From: Blastomyces gilchristii SLH14081
Lineage: Eukaryota > Ascomycota > Eurotiomycetes > Onygenales > Ajellomycetaceae
Direction of reading: 5' to 3'
DNA: 20,350 bases
NCBI RefSeq assembly: GCF_000003855.2
Contig: NW_003101680.1
Location: 5,912,397-5,932,746, forward strand
Shown: one piece after another, positions 17,277 to 20,350 of the stretch
How positions within the stretch are numbered: the first letter of the stretch is position 1
How the letters are laid out: each line of letters begins with the position of its first letter
Program-made: the position numbers and the translations under genes
Notes under the pieces: generated by a model
Database searches by the model: none
Told to the model about the DNA's origin: nothing
Seen by the model: only the letters and a program-made list of their open reading frames with translations

Positions 17277-17814
17277 TCGCGTTTGAAAGTTCTCTTTTAT
17301 CATTATTAGATATGATGATATTATTTATTAAATATGTAATATCTGTGAAATCAGAAGAAGTGTAATTATATAAATATTTCATATATCTGTATCAGAACTC
17401 TCAAATCTTTCATTGATATTCTCTTTATAAAAACTTATTCTCTTTGTAAGATCTTGTCACAGAGTCAGAGTGACTAATAAGTAAGCTTCTATCTAGAAAC
17501 TCAGTATTAACTTAACTGATTAGAACTCAGTATCTGCTTAACTGATTATTTCTCTATTTCTTACACATCTTTACATGTTTGAATATCTCAGTGAGTAATC
17601 ATTTCTAATAAGTAGATAATGAGTGTGAATAATTGTTTCTAATAAGAACATAATGAATGTTTTTCAAGTATAAGAGATCTACACTGAATAGATTAGTATG
17701 ATATTTATAGATCTTATATAATAAAGTAAAAAACATTAGAAAAGAAAAAGAAAGAGAATGTATAAGAATTGATAATCAGAGTGAAAATTTATACATATAC
17801 ATAATAATATATGT
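17277..17814. other. AT-rich stretch, no gene; two short tandem repeats
   Basis: No coding frame is credible. It lies upstream of gypsy-2 gag in that element's orientation and may hold its leader or a decayed LTR, but no LTR pair could be matched. Tandem repeats are present at 17498-17549 and about 17590-17660. Confidence 0.4.
17498..17549. repeat. 26-bp tandem repeat, two units
   Basis: 17498-17523 and 17524-17549 share AACTCAGTAT and CTTAACTGATTA, with about four differences. A second loose pair (units of about 33 bp sharing TTTCTAATAAG) follows at about 17590-17660. Confidence 0.6.
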
Positions 17815-17990
17815 AATGAAGCTTCAGAATGAAAGAATAGAAATTCTGTGAGTTTTTCAGATGAGAATTAATGACGGAGAATCAGAGCTTCGGGGCGGAA
17901 GAATAAGAATCTATGATCAGCCGAGAATCAGCAACCGAGAATTGAAGCTTCGAAGCGGGAGAATGGAAATCTACGAAGTGTAATGAAATA
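17815..17990. repeat. CpG-retaining minisatellite, three units of about 60-66 bp
   Basis: Three diverged units start at 17818 (GAAGCTTC), 17884 (AGAGCTTC) and 17944 (GAAGCTTC). Each continues with a GAAxxxxAGAAT-like core and ends ATCTAYGA or TTCTGTGA. Units 2 and 3 keep many CG words (GGGGCGGAAG, CGAAGCGGGAG), unlike their surroundings. Differences are mostly transitions. On the minus strand the units encode similar 20-residue words (RFPFSRFEASILG, RFLFFRPEALILR, EFLFFHSEASLHI), but no long frame supports a protein. Confidence 0.6.
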
Positions 17991-18329
17991 GTCTATATAA
18001 TTGATCAGGCGCAGCCCGCCACATCTTCTTTTAAATGAGAAGGCACTGATCTTTCTTGTAAGTAAGAAGATATATAGATTAAGTAGCAGTTAAAAGTAAT
18101 ATATTCTGATCAGTTACAATTAATGTATATCTCTCATTAAGATTAATCAGTAACTTAAGTCTACTTAATTCATAACATCTGCATTATTAATATTCTTTAA
18201 TACAGATGTATAAGTAATTGAAATGTAATGTCTTCTACTAATGTTCTATATACTCTTAAGCTTGATAAGACAGTCATTCAATATTCAGAGTTATATACAG
18301 AAGTCTTTATAAGTCAGATCTTTATCTGA

Positions 18330-18337
18330 ACTATAAG
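18330..18337. repeat. TIR-element target-site duplication, left
   Basis: ACTATAAG; the last six bases equal those of 18837-18844 and of the empty site in copy 1 (TATAAG, 16701-16706). Confidence 0.55.
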
Positions 18338-18836
18338 TAGACTGCGCGGATCATGATTCATGTTTATCTCATTTGGTCTGGTCCCATACATTTCTTGGCG
18401 TGAATTCCGCTGGGACTAGTCATTAAAAAAACATGCAAAGTGACTATATATGAGATCTTAAAATTAAATCATGACTTGAAAAAAATGAGAAAGTGGTCTT
18501 ATTTGATCTCATTTAGTCCCATTCTTGGCATAAAGTTACTATTTTTAGACATTTTAAGATTTCTTTTAGACTATTTTTAATTTTTTAAAAAGTAATGCTT
18601 TTTGATAATGCTCAAATAAGATTTAAAGTCATTTAAAGCAATAAAAATAATTTAAATTGAGAAGTGAAAATCATGATCTCATTTGAAAAATGTGACAAGA
18701 GTAGACAGTAAGTCTCACTGAAACAGTATAAGACTACTATCTAAGGTTAAAACCATGTAATGAGATCAGTTGAATTGGTAATGAGACTATCAAAAAATCT
18801 GGTCCTAGTCTCAGACACAGTCACACGGTCAGTCTA
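18338..18836 (+). mobile_element. 499-bp non-autonomous TIR element (MITE-like)
   Basis: Bounded by TAGACTG and its reverse complement CAGTCTA, with further imperfect similarity inward (CGCGG against ACCGTG). It interrupts gypsy-2 copy 2 exactly where copy 1 is continuous (16706/16707). Flanks are ACTATAAG and CTTATAAG, an 8-bp TSD with six matches, the TSD length typical of hAT elements; the TAGAC end is close to but not a perfect hAT terminus. No coding capacity. Internal direct repeats occur: CTCATTTGGTCTGGTCCCAT near 18367 and CTCATTTAGTCCCATTC near 18507. Some CpG is retained, suggesting a younger insertion. Confidence 0.68.
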
Positions 18837-18844
18837 CTTATAAG
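18837..18844. repeat. TIR-element target-site duplication, right
   Basis: CTTATAAG, six of eight bases equal to the left flank; what follows aligns with copy 1 from 16702 onward. Confidence 0.55.
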
Positions 18845-18849
18845 AGCTT

Positions 18850-19240
18850 ATAAGAGTTTAAAAGTTAGTGTCTTCTTAAGCATGCTAATCTTTATTTGAT
18901 TCTCTTAAGATTGATTATCTACTTCTAGAATCTTGATATTGAAGTTAGAGATAAATGTAGTAAGAGAAGTATTTCTCTATTAAGTACTTTATAACTAATC
19001 TAATATCTTCTATTGTATAGCAGTGTCTCAGAACAGAATATCAAGATATTTAATAATATTATCAGATATATATAACACTAATTTATATGTTTTCATTTAT
19101 AAATAAAACTTCTGTTTCATGTGATCTTTCAATCAATCATTGATATATTAATCTTGAGTAGTTAATGAATCAATAATATCTTGATCTACACTTAGTTTCT
19201 CAAGTATTTTCAACCTTCATAAATGAGTAGAGAGTGAGGT
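18850..19240 (-). pseudogene. gag: gypsy-2 gag, copy 2, decayed
   Basis: The minus-strand frame runs from about 19240 to the TIR element with TGA and TAG stops but a coherent order: LKILEKLSVDQDIIDSL, DWYINDWLKDHMK, NIIKYLDILFWDTAI, TSLTTFISNFNIKILEVD, ISMLKKTLTFKLL. This is a capsid N- to C-lobe arrangement. It is better kept at its N-terminal side than copy 1 because it lacks the frameshift of copy 1. The remainder of gag lies left of the TIR element (about 18024-18329), where YLQERSVPSHLKED marks the decayed knuckle. It is the only domain of this copy in the window. Confidence 0.6.
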
Positions 19241-19460
19241 TAGAAGTATTAAAGTATATAACAGTATTTAAGTATTTCTTTAATACTTATATTATGTTTA
19301 TATTTAATTCCGTCAGTGTTGAATTTATCTGTGCAGAAGTTTCTTATTAAGTTACTCATTGAATTTCTTTATATTAATGTTATTAATTCATATGCATATC
19401 AGCTATCTATTATTATTGTAATTTCAATATTACTTAAAGTCACTGTATCACTGTATCTAT

Positions 19461-20350
19461 GCAAGACTGCTGCAGGGCCTGATTCAATTAATTACTTGAT
19501 TATTCAAAATACATACTCCTACTTAAGGAATGAATATTTTGAGCTCTTTTTCAATCTCTTGAAAAATGGATATCATCCTGAATGCTGGAGAGAAGCCACC
19601 GGAGTGATTCTTGCAAAACCTAATAGAAAAACTTCAATTCCCAAGTCATATAGAGTAATATCTCTATTGAACTGCCTAGGAAAGGTTTTAGAAAAGATAA
19701 TAGCTACTCAACTATCTTTTATAAGCTCTATCAGTGATTCTCTTTTATTCAGTGAATAAATAAGAGATAGAAAACAGTGTTCTACAATTGACACTGTTCT
19801 CTCAGTTGTTCATGATATTCAAATAGCAAAGCATGAGAGTCTGGTCTCAACTGCAGTTTCTATTGATATAAAAGAAGCATTTGATCATGATTCAAAGTTA
19901 AAGTTAATTCAGATATTAATGATGTTAAAACTGCCACATTCTCTAATAAAATGAGTTAACTGTTTTATATCTAAAAGAATTATACAACTCTTCTTTGATG
20001 GAATGAAATAAGACAAGACTGAGATAAAAATAGAAGTATCATAAGACTCTTCAATCTCACTCATTTTATTTGCAATATACACTGCATATCTATTCAAAAA
20101 TAGAAATATGAGAATAGTGCGATCTCTGAGTTATGTGGATAATATTGATCTAGTCTACAGCTCAAAAACTATCAAAGAGAATTTGAAAGTGATTGAAGAA
20201 GTTGTAAAAGAAATCTTTGTTAGAGCATATATCAATGGGAATCCATTGACTATCCATAATACTGAGTTGATTCATATCTTTCGTAGATTCAGTAAGGCGG
20301 AACTGACTCTAACTCTTCTGAAAAGAGAGATTAAACTCAGGAGAAAATGT
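19461..20350 (+). pseudogene. LINE reverse transcriptase (Tad/I-like), 5'-truncated, runs off the window
   Basis: One plus-strand frame runs to the window end with four stops (TAA, TGA, TAA, TAA) and no frameshift. Non-LTR RT motifs occur in order: KTAAGPDSINYLII (block 0/1), ECWREATGVILAKPNRKTS and PKSYRVISLLNCLGKVLEK (block 2), STIDTVLSVVHDIQIAK, SIDIKEAFDH (motif A, catalytic Asp present, family has VKGAFD), IEVS-stop-DSSISLILF (family GIPQGSPxSPILF, with Gln->stop by C->T), then SYVDNIDLVYSSK (motif C at 20132-20143, YVDD with second Asp->Asn). It would prime on nicked target DNA. Similarity to gypsy-2 copy 1 stops at 19460, so the LINE appears to begin there: a 5'-truncated insertion, common for LINEs. 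Its 3' end is outside the window. Confidence 0.85.

Larger units (their letters stand above)
18024..19460 (-). mobile_element. gypsy-2 copy 2, gag region only, minus strand
   Basis: Colinear with 16318-17276 of copy 1 over its whole length, apart from the 499-bp TIR element inserted at 18338, a 71-bp gap near 18153 and about 48 extra bases near 19120-19180. Same orientation as copy 1. It ends at the gag knuckle region (about 18024) on one side and is cut by the LINE at about 19461 on the other. Confidence 0.75.

Noticed and set aside
18338..18836. Tc1/mariner element with TA target duplication
   Set aside because: The TA at each end can be read as a TSD, but comparison with gypsy-2 copy 1 shows the duplicated host sequence is longer (TATAAG plus two bases), fitting an 8-bp TSD better.
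19909..20097. Minus-strand 62-codon open frame
   Set aside because: Antisense to the LINE RT, which has ordered motifs on the plus strand.

Overview
The window reads as a transposon graveyard in an AT-rich block of a filamentous fungal genome, most likely an ascomycete. The grounds are Ty3/gypsy and Tad/I-like LINE reverse transcriptases of fungal type, heavy C->T/G->A decay that creates stop codons with very few indels, and one short GTGAGT...ACTAAT...TTAG intron of fungal size. I see no intact host gene and no convincing functional RNA gene. CpG and CpC/GpG are scarce while CpA/TpG is common, so the decay resembles RIP or methyl-C deamination but lacks the CpA preference of Neurospora RIP.

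Layout. 1-668 is a GC-rich homopolymer block unlike the rest and may be an assembly artefact. 669-3400 is AT-rich, with a Lys/Glu-rich coding remnant on the minus strand in its last third. 3415-3801 is a complete tRNA-derived SINE (minus strand) with a 13-bp perfect target-site duplication (TSD), A and B boxes and an (ATT)n tail. 3802-5586 is AT-rich filler with a long AAT microsatellite, a T-rich tract and a possible RT fragment.

5606-14986 is a full-length Ty3/gypsy element, here gypsy-1: 167-bp TG...CA LTRs, 4-bp GTTA TSD, polypurine tract, then gag, protease, RT, RNase H and integrase on the plus strand. gag and pol are in different frames. The junction carries a classical -1 frameshift signal: an A AAA AAC heptamer in register, an immediate TAG, a 7-nt spacer and a perfect 9-bp hairpin. 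A 25-bp tandem duplication accounts for the only other frame change in pol. Between integrase and the 3' LTR lie about 3.3 kb of extra sequence holding a candidate minus-strand gene with an intron.

gypsy-1 sits inside the end of a small terminal-inverted-repeat element. A second copy of that small element, at 18338-18836, preserves the empty site. Both copies lie in minus-strand remnants of a second gypsy family, gypsy-2. Copy 1 (15004-17276) shows gag, protease and RT; copy 2 (18024-19460) shows gag only. A Tad/I-like LINE, apparently 5'-truncated, interrupts copy 2 at about 19461 and runs off the window end. Order of insertion, oldest first: gypsy-2 copies, then the small TIR elements, then gypsy-1; the SINE and LINE are separate events.

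Nothing here functions as a cooperating gene system. The most informative items are the preserved frameshift signal, the nested insertion with its empty-site paralogue, the SINE, the unusual mutation spectrum and the intron-bearing gene inside gypsy-1.
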